Assembly (NCBI GenBank): GCA_937923945.1
Contig: CALDWC010000033.1
Coordinates: 1-28,359 of the forward strand
DNA length: 28,359 nucleotides
Direction of reading: 5' to 3'
From: an uncultured Treponema sp.
Lineage (GTDB): Bacteria > Spirochaetota > Spirochaetia > Treponematales > Treponemataceae
The notes under the pieces are model-generated. The model did no database searches and had not been told where the DNA came from. It saw only the letters and a program-made list of their open reading frames with translations. This document shows, piece by piece, positions 1 through 7,165 of this stretch. The translations under genes were made by a program, and so were the position numbers. The first letter of the stretch is position 1. Every line of letters begins with the position of its first letter.

Positions 1-57
1 TTGAGAAACAATTAGGAAACGCCGGTAAACGGCGTCAAGCCTTTAATCAGCGTTTCA
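1..57 (+). repeat. Palindromic intergenic repeat, copy 1
   Basis: This is the first of four copies of a hairpin-forming repeat. The core at 15-57 has arms reading GGAAACGCCG and CAGCGTTTC around an inner GGC/GCC stem. It is preceded by TTGAGAAACAA, which also precedes copy 3. It lies just beyond the 3' end of the first MCP gene, which reads leftward, so it could serve as that gene's terminator or mRNA 3' end. The last base of the right arm differs from the other copies. Confidence 0.8.
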
Positions 58-64
58 TTAAATA

Positions 65-2167
65 TTAAAACTTAAACTTTCCGACTTCGCTATTTAAAGC
101 AATAATGGCGTTTTTATTTTTTTGCGTAATTTCGCTTACTTCTTGGATTGCCTTATTTATTTGTATAGCACCGGAAGCCATTTCGTTCATACTATCGCTT
201 ATAACACGAGTAAGTTCATCCAGTTTTCGCATTTCATCGGCTACTTGTTTACCGCCCCGCAACATTTCACTGGAACCTGCATTTACTTCGTTTGTTGCTT
301 CGTTAATTGATATAATCGCATCAAGTACTTCTCTATTTCCTTTATCCTGCTCCTGCATTGCAGTAAGAATGTTGCTTTCTCGATTGGAAATTTCCGATGC
401 AAGTTCATAAATACCGGTAAAATTTTTTTCGGCTGTTTTTCCGGCTTTAGCCATGTCGTTTATAATCGCAAGCGTCTGTTTTATCATAGTACTTACTTGT
501 TTACCTTGCGTATTCGACTCTTCTGCAAGTTTTCGTATTTCGTCTGCAACGACTGCAAAACCTTTTCCGGCTTCTCCGGCGTGCGCAGCTTCAATAGCAG
601 CATTCATAGCTAAAAGGTTTGTCTGGCTTGCTATGCTTTGTATAACATTTGCGGTTTCATGTAAAGAATCCGACTTTTCCGCAACCTGCTGTATAAGCGT
701 ATTTGCTATTGTCGCACCTTGTTTTCCGGCAGTAACTTGGGCATTTAATTCTTCCATTGATTGGCTGTTTTGATTAAGCTGCTCCGTAATCGTCGCAATA
801 CCGTGAACCATTTCCTCAATAGAAGACGAAGATTGTTCGACAGAGCTTGCTTGACTTTCAATATTATGATTTAGGTTTGTTATCGTGCGAATAATTTCTT
901 CCATCGTTGCTGCTGTTTCGGTAACACTTGTTGCTTGTGTGCTCGTTTGACTTTTTACGCCTTCAATGTTCTTGCTTATTTGATGCACGGCACTTGCCGT
1001 TTCGCTCATATTATTTGACAATTCATTAGCAATTGCTTCCATAGCCGCCGAACTTTCTCCTACGCCTTTTACCGACTTGGCTATCTTTTCAATAGTTTGG
1101 TTAAAATAAAGTTGCAAATCGCTCAGCTCGTCATTACCGTTTACCGGCAAGCGCACGGTCAAGTCTCCTTCTCCTTCCGCAATATCCTTCAATGCTTGAG
1201 CGGTACGACCTATCGGCAATACTAAAGAACGAGATGCAACAAATACGGCAAGCATCGAAAGAAGCACCAATAGACAGTTAACGAGTATTATTTTTAGCCG
1301 AAAACTATTGATTGTACCTAAAAATTCGTTCATCGGAGCTTGAATTCCCAGTTTCCAGCCGGTCGTTTGTAATGTAGCGGAACACGCAATATTGTATGAA
1401 CCTTTAAAGTTAAAATAACCGATTATCGGCTCATTACTTGCAAGTACTTTTTTATTAAAGGCTGCAGCTTCAGCAAAGCTTTTATCGGTTTTAACCGCTT
1501 CGAGAGTACTGAACCTGTTTTTTACCATCTCACGATCTTTGTACGCAACATTAACACCGTTTTGATCCATAATATAGCAGCTGCCCGTTTTACCGATAAC
1601 AATGTCTTTAATCTGATCAGTCATTAAGTAGCCGCTCAGCGAAGCATTCAAAGCTCCGATTAGTTTTTGATTATCATCGTATAAGGGGACATTTACCACG
1701 ACAATCAAAGCGGAATCCAAACCACTTATAAAGGGCTCGCTCATAAAACATTGTCCTTTTTGAATAAAAGGAAAACAAGTATCTCCCCGTATATCAATCG
1801 TCTTTTTACCGCCTGTATATAATTTACCTTCAAGGTCGGCAATACTCAGATCTAAAACGCCATCCACTTCTTTTTCAACTGTTTTCAAGTACAGTGCACG
1901 TTCTTCAAAAGTAGCGTCCACACTACGCAATTCATTTGCCCGAGCAATACCTTGTAAGTTGCTAAAAACAATGCGTATTCTTTCATCTAAAAGCGCAGAA
2001 ACATCTTTTGCCTTGTTTTGTAATTCTTGTTCAACCTTTTCAATTATTGCAGTTCGCAGATTTCTTACGCTAAAAAACGCAAGAAAACTAACAAGTAATA
2101 CATTGATGCTGGCAAAAGTCAAAGCCATCTTAAGCTTGATAGACAATCTTCTTCTCGTCTTTCCCAT
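65..2167 (-). CDS. Methyl-accepting chemotaxis protein with dCache sensor
   Basis: Transmembrane chemoreceptor of 700 residues that would signal to the CheA/CheW array. The order is a short cytoplasmic basic stretch, TM1 at about 13-33, a periplasmic region at about 35-290 of double-Cache type, TM2 at about 291-311 and HAMP at about 312-365. A long signalling coiled coil follows, with the conserved hairpin tip at about 515-550 (NLLAMNAAIEAAHAGEAGKG). It ends in GKFKF with no CheR-docking pentapeptide. The ATG at 2167 is chosen because AAGGAG lies six bases upstream (2174-2179). An in-frame ATG at 2188 would fall inside a palindrome and lacks a ribosome binding site. The ligand cannot be read from sequence. 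The gene is intact and stands alone, with repeats on both sides. Confidence 0.93.
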   Translation of the reverse strand: MGKTRRRLSIKLKMALTFASINVLLVSFLAFFSVRNLRTAIIEKVEQELQNKAKDVSALLDERIRIVFSNLQGIARANELRSVDATFEERALYLKTVEKEVDGVLDLSIADLEGKLYTGGKKTIDIRGDTCFPFIQKGQCFMSEPFISGLDSALIVVVNVPLYDDNQKLIGALNASLSGYLMTDQIKDIVIGKTGSCYIMDQNGVNVAYKDREMVKNRFSTLEAVKTDKSFAEAAAFNKKVLASNEPIIGYFNFKGSYNIACSATLQTTGWKLGIQAPMNEFLGTINSFRLKIILVNCLLVLLSMLAVFVASRSLVLPIGRTAQALKDIAEGEGDLTVRLPVNGNDELSDLQLYFNQTIEKIAKSVKGVGESSAAMEAIANELSNNMSETASAVHQISKNIEGVKSQTSTQATSVTETAATMEEIIRTITNLNHNIESQASSVEQSSSSIEEMVHGIATITEQLNQNSQSMEELNAQVTAGKQGATIANTLIQQVAEKSDSLHETANVIQSIASQTNLLAMNAAIEAAHAGEAGKGFAVVADEIRKLAEESNTQGKQVSTMIKQTLAIINDMAKAGKTAEKNFTGIYELASEISNRESNILTAMQEQDKGNREVLDAIISINEATNEVNAGSSEMLRGGKQVADEMRKLDELTRVISDSMNEMASGAIQINKAIQEVSEITQKNKNAIIALNSEVGKFKF

Positions 2168-2184
2168 ATATAACTCCTTAGGAA

Positions 2185-2218
2185 GCATTGATTAATTCAA
2201 CCGAGAATTAATCAGTGC
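2185..2218. repeat. 34-bp palindrome in the leader of the first MCP
   Basis: Arms of 14 bases (GCATTGATTAATTC and GAATTAATCAGTGC, one T/G mismatch) flank a six-base loop. On the minus strand the hairpin sits just upstream of the AAGGAG of the MCP gene, so in RNA it could influence translation. Degenerate relatives occur at 18414 and 25526, which marks it as a member of a dispersed repeat family and not a site specific to this gene. Confidence 0.75.
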
Positions 2219-2330
2219 CCTCCTTAAATATAGCAAAATGAGCACTTTTTCGAGATGCCGTGCAGGTAGTGGAAAGTCTTTCAAAAAACCGAATACTTAA
2301 TTGTTCCTATTATAGCAGTTTCATAAAGCG

Positions 2331-2378
2331 CTTGCACTTTGAAGCAGTAAAAATACTATTCGTTTCAAAGTAAGCAAG
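2331..2378. repeat. Bulged inverted repeat
   Basis: CTTGC-ACTTTGAA at 2331-2343 pairs with TTCAAAGTAAGCAAG ending at 2378, giving 13 paired bases with a two-base bulge. It lies inside the segment bounded by the inverted pair at 2276 and 2543. Function unknown. Confidence 0.5.
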
Positions 2379-2809
2379 TTTCTAATCTATATTATATTTT
2401 AACTGAAATATTGGGAACTTGTGTGAATAAAACTGTTTTGCAAAACCGGCGTTGTTATATGTTTACTTGTGCGGACGAAACTCAACTTATTCCGTGTATT
2501 CAAGCATACGCGACGCTGAATTGTTAGAAAGTTTTTGAAAGACCACCTTACTAATTTTTTACTCCTTACATAAACTTATTATTTGTTATATTGTATCAAC
2601 GACAAATTTTTTTGTCAATATACCGAAAGCCTTGCGGAAATCAAGTTTATAATATTTTAAGAACAAAGTTAGGATTTATGAGAACTTTTAACATAATTGA
2701 TTTAAGCGATGATTTATTATTCGTTTTTTTGCTTGTAAGTTTTAATGAGGTTCAGGGCAATTTTTCCGCCCGTGTTGCAAACTCAATGTACAAATTTTTA
2801 TTTTATGGA

Positions 2810-2857
2810 CGGAGTGAGAACGCAAACCCGCTTTTCGTGACTACGTTTTCACTCCGA
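2810..2857. repeat. Hairpin next to a longer palindrome
   Basis: CGGAGTGAGAACG pairs with CGTTTTCACTCCG with one mismatch, around a loop of about 21 bases. It directly abuts the palindrome at 2860-2895, so the two form a tandem hairpin structure. Confidence 0.6.
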
Positions 2858-2859
2858 CC

Positions 2860-2895
2860 AAAATCGGCGCAAGTCAATTGACTCGCGCCGATTTT
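2860..2895. repeat. Near-perfect 36-bp palindrome
   Basis: The arms AAAATCGGCGCAAGTCAA and TTGACTCGCGCCGATTTT are complementary over 18 bases with a single mismatch and no loop. Flanking T/A runs on each side would let it work as a bidirectional terminator, but no gene ends within 180 bases, so it may instead be a mobile-element relic or a protein-binding site. Confidence 0.7.
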
Positions 2896-3086
2896 GTTTT
2901 GCTTCGCGTTCTGTATGCCCAGCGCACTGTAGCGCGCACGTGAAATAATTCCACTAGGCAAACTGCTCGCTTGCAAGACGTATAGAACGCTCGCAATCAC
3001 TTCAATCGGGCGTATGTGGTAAACGCGGAACAATTACTCTTTTGCAGAAATTTTCAACTTCGCAATTTCGCATTCCTAATTGCTTT

Positions 3087-4031
3087 TCACACCTTAAACT
3101 TTCCGACTTCCGCATTCAAGTTATCGATTGCTCCTTTGTTCTTTTGGGTAATTTCGTTTACTTCCTGTACGGCGTTGCTTATTTGTACGGCGCCCGAAGC
3201 CATTTCGTTCATGCTGTCGGTAATGACGCGGGTTAAGTCGTCGAGCTTTCGCATTTCGCCTGCAACCTGCTCGCCGCCGCGGAGCATTTCGTTCGAGCCG
3301 TCCCTTACTTCCTGCGTTACCGCATTGATGTTTTTAACCGCTTCCAAAACTTCGCGGTTGCCGGTTTCCTGTTCGTGCATTGCGGCGCTGATGTGCTCAA
3401 TACTTTTTTGCACTTTTTCCGCGAGCGTAAACACATCGACAAACACCGCTTCGGCTGCAGCGCCCGAATGGGTTAGGTTTTCTATAATCGTTGTCGACTC
3501 CTTTATCATTGAAGATATTTGCTTCCCCTGCACATTGGACTCTTCCGCCAATTTTCTGATTTCGTCGGCAACAACCGTAAAGCCCCTGCCTGCGTCTCCC
3601 GCATGGGCGGCTTCAATTGCGGCATTCATTGCCAAAAGGTTTGTTTGCGAGGCGATGTTTTGAACGACTTGGCTTGCTTCCTGTAAGGCATCCGATTTTT
3701 CCGCAATCATTGCAACGTCCGAGTTTGCGGCGGAAGCCCCTGCTTTACCGAGTTCCGCCTGCTTATGCAATTCTCTCATTACATCATTGCCGTCTTTAAG
3801 CATATTCCCGATGGAAAGAATGTTTGCAACCATTTGTTCAATTGACGACGATGACTGAGCGACGCCCGCCGCCTGCGTTTCGATACTGCCGTTTAAGGCT
3901 TTAATCGTACGGATAATTTCTTCGATTGCGGAAGCGGTTTCGGTAACGCTTGCGCTTTGCGTGAGTACCTGCTGTTTTACGCCTTCGATGTTCGCGCTGA
4001 TTTGATTTATCGAAGATGCGGTTTCGCTCAT
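3087..4031 (-). pseudogene. Signalling half of a frameshifted MCP
   Basis: This frame of 314 codons encodes only the cytoplasmic signalling coiled coil of an MCP. It starts at MSETASSINQIS, a segment that in the first MCP lies inside the coiled coil, and it carries the tip NLLAMNAAIEAAHAGDAGRG and ends in GKFKV. It overlaps the stop of the upstream sensor frame by four bases (ATGA). Joining the two needs one extra base, as expected from loss of a base in or after the A6 run at about 4055-4060 (T6 on the plus strand). Either the gene is broken or switched off, or the ATGA overlap allows coupled synthesis of a soluble signalling protein, or the A run supports -1 slippage. The first reading is simplest. 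Confidence 0.8.
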
Positions 4032-5020
4032 ATTGGAATTAAGGTACGCTTGGTTTTTTCAATTGTGTCGGAGACGATTTTTATTTTACCGAACATTTCT
4101 TGCAGCACATTCAAATACCGATTAAAATAAATTATAATCTCCCCGAGGCTGTCAAAGTTGCGGATAGGAATGCGCATGGAAAGATCAAATTGTATTTTTT
4201 CACCCGATCGAACATTAATCGTTGCAAGTTTTCTTAGTTGATCTGACAGGGCATCCGTTTGCAATTTATCTTGTTTTTTAGAGACAAATGAGGCTGCAAT
4301 AGCAAGACCAATACTTAAACTAACTATAAAAATATATGCATATGTTTTACTAACGCTAGGGCTTAAGCCTCTTAAATCCATAATACTAAAATACCAATCC
4401 AAATGTATAGAGTGTGCTGCTAAAAACAGACACAAACTAATTGGAAGTATTATGTTTTTTATTCCTAAAAACATATCGGATTTTTTCGAGTCGTATACGG
4501 TTATATCTAAAAGTTGTTTTGTGCTTTGTAAAAAAAGATCAAATACGATACTTGAAATTAAACTTGCCAATAAGGCTTCGGTTATTCTTAGCGCAAAAAT
4601 GTTTGAAAAGGGTATTGTTAAATTAACCCTTAACGCCGGAATAAATCCAAACATTAAAATTGTAATAAACCAAAAACCCAAAATAGACATAAGCACAAAA
4701 GGATAAAACCATAATAATCGTTCTTTTATCGCATTCAATTTTTCTTGTGTTTTTTCCGAGTCTTCCAAACCCAAATATTTACATATCGGATTAAAAAACC
4801 ATAGATACCAAAAAGACAAAATTGCACTAAACACAACGGCAAAAAGCACCGGTGTAAATACCGTAGTATGGAAAATCCTATTTATAAGCGGTATATCAAA
4901 GGTAGGTGAAAATACATTAATAAAGCCGCCTCCAAAAACAACAAGCAAAACCTGCAAGCCGATAAAGACTGCAAGAATTTTTGTCATGGTTGCTTTTTTT
5001 AAATCGGCAATGGTACTCAT
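4028..5020 (-). pseudogene. Six-helix membrane sensor half of a frameshifted MCP
   Basis: Frame of 330 codons with about six hydrophobic helices (roughly residues 11-33, 50-75, 103-130, 145-165, 188-207 and 226-246). A HAMP-like segment follows, and then the start of an MCP coiled coil that runs into a stop at TLIPI, where the next frame takes over. The receptor is thus an MCP whose sensor is embedded in the membrane, unlike its dCache neighbour. The ATG at 5020 has no Shine-Dalgarno sequence. An ATG at 5099 with AAGGA upstream and a good promoter would extend the protein by 26 residues, but it is one base out of frame across a 16-G tract. The gene is therefore probably phase-variable and currently out of frame at two homopolymers. 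Confidence 0.75.
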
Positions 5021-5061
5021 TTTTTTAAATTGTGTCGATTCCGATATATCCGAATTTTCGT

Positions 5062-5077
5062 GGGGGGGGGGGGGGGG
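5062..5077. repeat. Poly(G) tract of 16, candidate phase-variation switch
   Basis: Sixteen consecutive G on the plus strand (C on the MCP coding strand) lie between the ATG at 5099 and the MCP frame beginning at 5020. With 16 bases the upstream frame ends at a TAA at 5027-5025. With 15 or 18 it reads straight into the receptor. Tracts of this length are expected to slip during replication, and length errors in assembly are also possible. Confidence 0.9.
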
Positions 5078-5079
5078 TA

Positions 5080-5108
5080 AATCTACTTGTTTTTTCCATT
5101 TTTGTCAA
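5080..5108 (-). promoter_or_regulatory. Alternative promoter-like pair abutting the poly(C) tract
   Basis: TTGACA (5103-5108, read on the minus strand) and TAGATT (5080-5085) are separated by 17 bases. If this were the active promoter, transcription would start near 5073, inside the C tract, and the upstream ATG at 5099 would not be transcribed. The box overlaps the leader used in the translational model, so only one of the two can dominate. Confidence 0.4.
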
Positions 5109-5114
5109 TTCCTT
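5097..5114 (-). promoter_or_regulatory. Ribosome binding site and upstream ATG of the split MCP
   Basis: AAGGA at 5110-5114 lies ten bases before an ATG at 5099-5097 (minus strand). The frame starts MEKTSRFT, enters a proline run encoded by the C tract and ends after 24 codons at the present tract length. Because the ATG at 5020 lacks any such site, this is the better initiation signal for the receptor. Confidence 0.55.
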
Positions 5115-5144
5115 ATTTTTATTTTTTTTCTTATATTTTGGGGC

Positions 5145-5173
5145 ATAATATACTTTAAACAAAATTTTGTCTA
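5145..5173 (-). promoter_or_regulatory. Promoter of the split MCP
   Basis: TAGACA (5168-5173) and TATTAT (5145-5150), both on the minus strand and each 5/6 to the sigma-70-type consensus, are separated by 17 bases. The predicted start near 5138 gives an A-rich leader of about 39 bases before the ATG at 5099. This placement fits a translational switch at the homopolymer downstream. Confidence 0.55.
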
Positions 5174-5243
5174 GTGGGGAAGATTAAAGGAGCGAATAGT
5201 TTTTAGTGAGTGGATCTACTCCCTTTTCCCAACTCCCCTATTC

Positions 5244-5339
5244 CTACACTTTAAACTTATTCACCTCATTTCCAAGTTCGTCGATGCCTTTTTTATTGTC
5301 TTGGCTTATTTGGTTTACTTGCGTAAGCAGCCATTTGAA
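5244..5339 (-). pseudogene. C-terminal remnant of a third MCP
   Basis: In this frame the minus strand ends VNQISQDNKKGIDELGNEV then NKFKV and a TAG. This matches the tails of the two MCPs to the left (EVNEITQKNKGAI... GKFKV). Only about 24-30 residues are recognisable; further upstream the frame runs into the 3' end of hutW. It is therefore a decayed or truncated chemoreceptor gene whose body was lost, perhaps when the haem operon came to lie here by recombination. Confidence 0.7.
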
Positions 5340-5343
5340 GTTT

Positions 5344-6612
5344 TTAAAAAGCTGTTTTTGAAATTTCTTCGGCAATGGTGTTCCCCCAAAAAAAACCTTT
5401 ATCGGTAAACTTAAAATTATCGGAATCGGGCAGCTTTTGTATCAAGCCTTCTTCTTTCAATCTTTCCAAAAGAGGTGAAATCTTTTTTATCTTTTTTTCC
5501 GTAAGCAGCGATAAATCGACAATGCCTTCTTGAAGCTGTCCCGAAAATCTTTTTACCGTTTTATATGTCCGTGATAAAAGCATTCCCATTGTTTTGTCAA
5601 AATTTTCCGCTGCTTTTTCAAACTTGTCTTTTTCAATCGGATTCATAAATGCTGCCCCGTTTACAAAACCGCCGGCTCCCGCTCCTATAGGAAACACATT
5701 TCCGCCGGCGTGCGTTGTCCTTATATACTCATAATTATCTCTTTCCGGTTTTACGAGTTTTGTTATTTCCAAAAAATCATAACCGGCTTTTCGAGCAGCA
5801 TTCAGTATTGTAATAAAAAAAGATGCGTCCCGTTTTAGCGTGCTTAATGTAAATGCAGCTTTATCCAAATTATGCCCGAGTTTAGAGCTATCCATTACAA
5901 TTAAAGAATAAAAAGAAAAACCTGCAATATCCAAGTCAAAAGCTCTTTGTAAATCGCTTTGTAAAATCTCCTCCGTTTCATCGGGGTAATTATAAATTAT
6001 GTCGATATTTACATTTTTAAAACCCGTTCTAAAAGCCTTTTGTATCATAGCTTCGGCAACCGTACCGCTTCCGATTCTGCCTAATATTTTTCTGCCGGTA
6101 TCATTAAAAGTTTGAACGCCTATACTCAAACGGTTTAAGCCGTTATCAAAAAGAACCTTTAGTTTTTCTTCATCAAGCTCCGAGATTGTCGTTTCCATAG
6201 AAATTTCCGCATTCTTTTTTATGTTAAAGTTTTTATAAAGAGCCTGTAAAACTAAAGCGAGTTGCTCCGACGGTAAAGCAGTCGGTGTTCCGCCGCCGAA
6301 ATAAATTGAACCTATTTCGGAGGTTTTTACATATTCGGTTTTGCCGTAGTTTTCAATTTGTTTTATTATAAGCTTGTAATAATCGTCCGGAACAGGGTTA
6401 ATTGTTCTTCGCATACTGCAAAAGCTACAAATCTTTTTACAATATGGAACATGAATGTAAACGGAATTTTTTCCGTTATCATCGTTTGAAACGGACAGCG
6501 CTTTTTGTAAATTTTTTATACCCCGTGTATATTTTGCAAAACCCATTCCGGCATCGTGATGAGATTTTTTTCTATCTTTGTATGAGCAATTCAATATTTC
6601 TTCGGCTTGCAT
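5344..6612 (-). CDS. hutW: HutW/ChuW-like anaerobic haem-degrading radical SAM enzyme
   Basis: Protein of 422 residues related to HemN/HemW. The radical SAM cluster motif CKKICSFC (C58, C62, C65) follows VYIHVPY, and the SAM-binding GGGTP lies at about 106-110. A C-terminal winged-helix-like part (LLERLKEEGLIQKL) is typical of this superfamily. HemN and HemW share these features, so the specific call rests on context: a haem-type ABC importer and a flavodoxin in the same operon. Characterised ChuW/HutW/HmuW enzymes open the haem ring without oxygen, using SAM and a flavodoxin as electron source, and release iron. It is the last gene of the operon, 25 bases after the flavodoxin gene. Alternative: an oxygen-independent coproporphyrinogen oxidase-like protein. 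Confidence 0.75.
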   Translation of the reverse strand: MQAEEILNCSYKDRKKSHHDAGMGFAKYTRGIKNLQKALSVSNDDNGKNSVYIHVPYCKKICSFCSMRRTINPVPDDYYKLIIKQIENYGKTEYVKTSEIGSIYFGGGTPTALPSEQLALVLQALYKNFNIKKNAEISMETTISELDEEKLKVLFDNGLNRLSIGVQTFNDTGRKILGRIGSGTVAEAMIQKAFRTGFKNVNIDIIYNYPDETEEILQSDLQRAFDLDIAGFSFYSLIVMDSSKLGHNLDKAAFTLSTLKRDASFFITILNAARKAGYDFLEITKLVKPERDNYEYIRTTHAGGNVFPIGAGAGGFVNGAAFMNPIEKDKFEKAAENFDKTMGMLLSRTYKTVKRFSGQLQEGIVDLSLLTEKKIKKISPLLERLKEEGLIQKLPDSDNFKFTDKGFFWGNTIAEEISKTAF

Positions 6613-6637
6613 AATTTTTTATCCGCTTATTTTTCGA

Positions 6638-7141
6638 TTACTTCCACAAATTTTTAAATGCTTCTTGAGCATTTTTAAAATCCTCATCATTAGGATGCTT
6701 TGCAGCTTCTTCGTGCCGTTTTCTTCTTGCTTCGTCCATATAATGAGGATGATCTTTCGGAAACGACATAAACATTTTTGTAAGATTAGGATCAATTCTC
6801 CCCTGACACCCGAAAGCTGCTTCTACCGTATTTCCGTTTTTTGTAAAAAGTTCCGTTATATTTTTATGACACTTACGTGCGTGTTCCGAGTCGGGATAAG
6901 CACCAAGAGTAAAAAAATAAGCCGTTTTTTTATTTTTTATTTGTTCAATAAAATCCAAAGCTTCTTTATTCGGTAAACCTTTATCAATCCAAAAGCCGCA
7001 GATTACGGCATCGTATGTATCGGCAGTTTTTACTTGCTGCATTTCAAAAAAATCCGTACCGGCAGGAAGTACTTTTGCAATAGCTTCGGCAACGGATTTT
7101 GTATTTCCTGTCTTGCTCGAATACGTCAATAAAATTTTCAT
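6638..7141 (-). CDS. Flavodoxin, probable electron donor to HutW
   Basis: Protein of 167 residues starting MKILLTYSSKTGNTKSVAEA, where SSKTGNT is the FMN phosphate-binding loop of flavodoxins. Further features are GFWIDKG, TLGAYPDSEH and CQGRIDP, and a charged helical tail of about 40 residues. These resemble the HmuF/BilS-type flavodoxins found with tetrapyrrole-reducing enzymes. AGAGG lies eight bases upstream of the ATG. Its place between the ABC ATPase gene and hutW suggests that it feeds electrons to HutW. Confidence 0.8.
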   Translation of the reverse strand: MKILLTYSSKTGNTKSVAEAIAKVLPAGTDFFEMQQVKTADTYDAVICGFWIDKGLPNKEALDFIEQIKNKKTAYFFTLGAYPDSEHARKCHKNITELFTKNGNTVEAAFGCQGRIDPNLTKMFMSFPKDHPHYMDEARRKRHEEAAKHPNDEDFKNAQEAFKNLWK

Positions 7142-7165
7142 AATGTAACCTCTATATTATAAATT

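Larger units (their letters stand above)
2219..3086. other. Repeat-rich intergenic region without a convincing gene
   Basis: About 870 bases between two leftward MCP genes. It holds an inverted pair GTCTTTCAAAAA(A)C at 2276-2289 and 2531-2543, a bulged inverted repeat at 2331-2378, a hairpin at about 2810-2857 and a near-perfect palindrome at 2860-2895. The promoter of the first MCP must lie in the left part, but no site stands out. Open frames of 76-96 codons cross the palindromes, have no clear ribosome binding site and are judged non-coding. The inverted pair and palindromes suggest remnants of small mobile elements. Confidence 0.6.

Noticed and set aside
2591..2881. Rightward open frame of 96 codons in the first long gap
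   Set aside because: It crosses the hairpin and palindrome at 2810-2895, has no ribosome binding site, and its composition follows the AT-rich DNA.
2803..3033. Leftward open frame of 76 codons in the same gap
   Set aside because: Its second half is simply the translated palindrome and hairpin. It may be a recurrent repeat-derived frame, but nothing supports translation.
5208..5221. Palindrome GAGTGGATCTACTC as a terminator of the haem operon
   Set aside because: Two mismatches and no T run on either strand; too weak to call, although it lies where a terminator would be expected.
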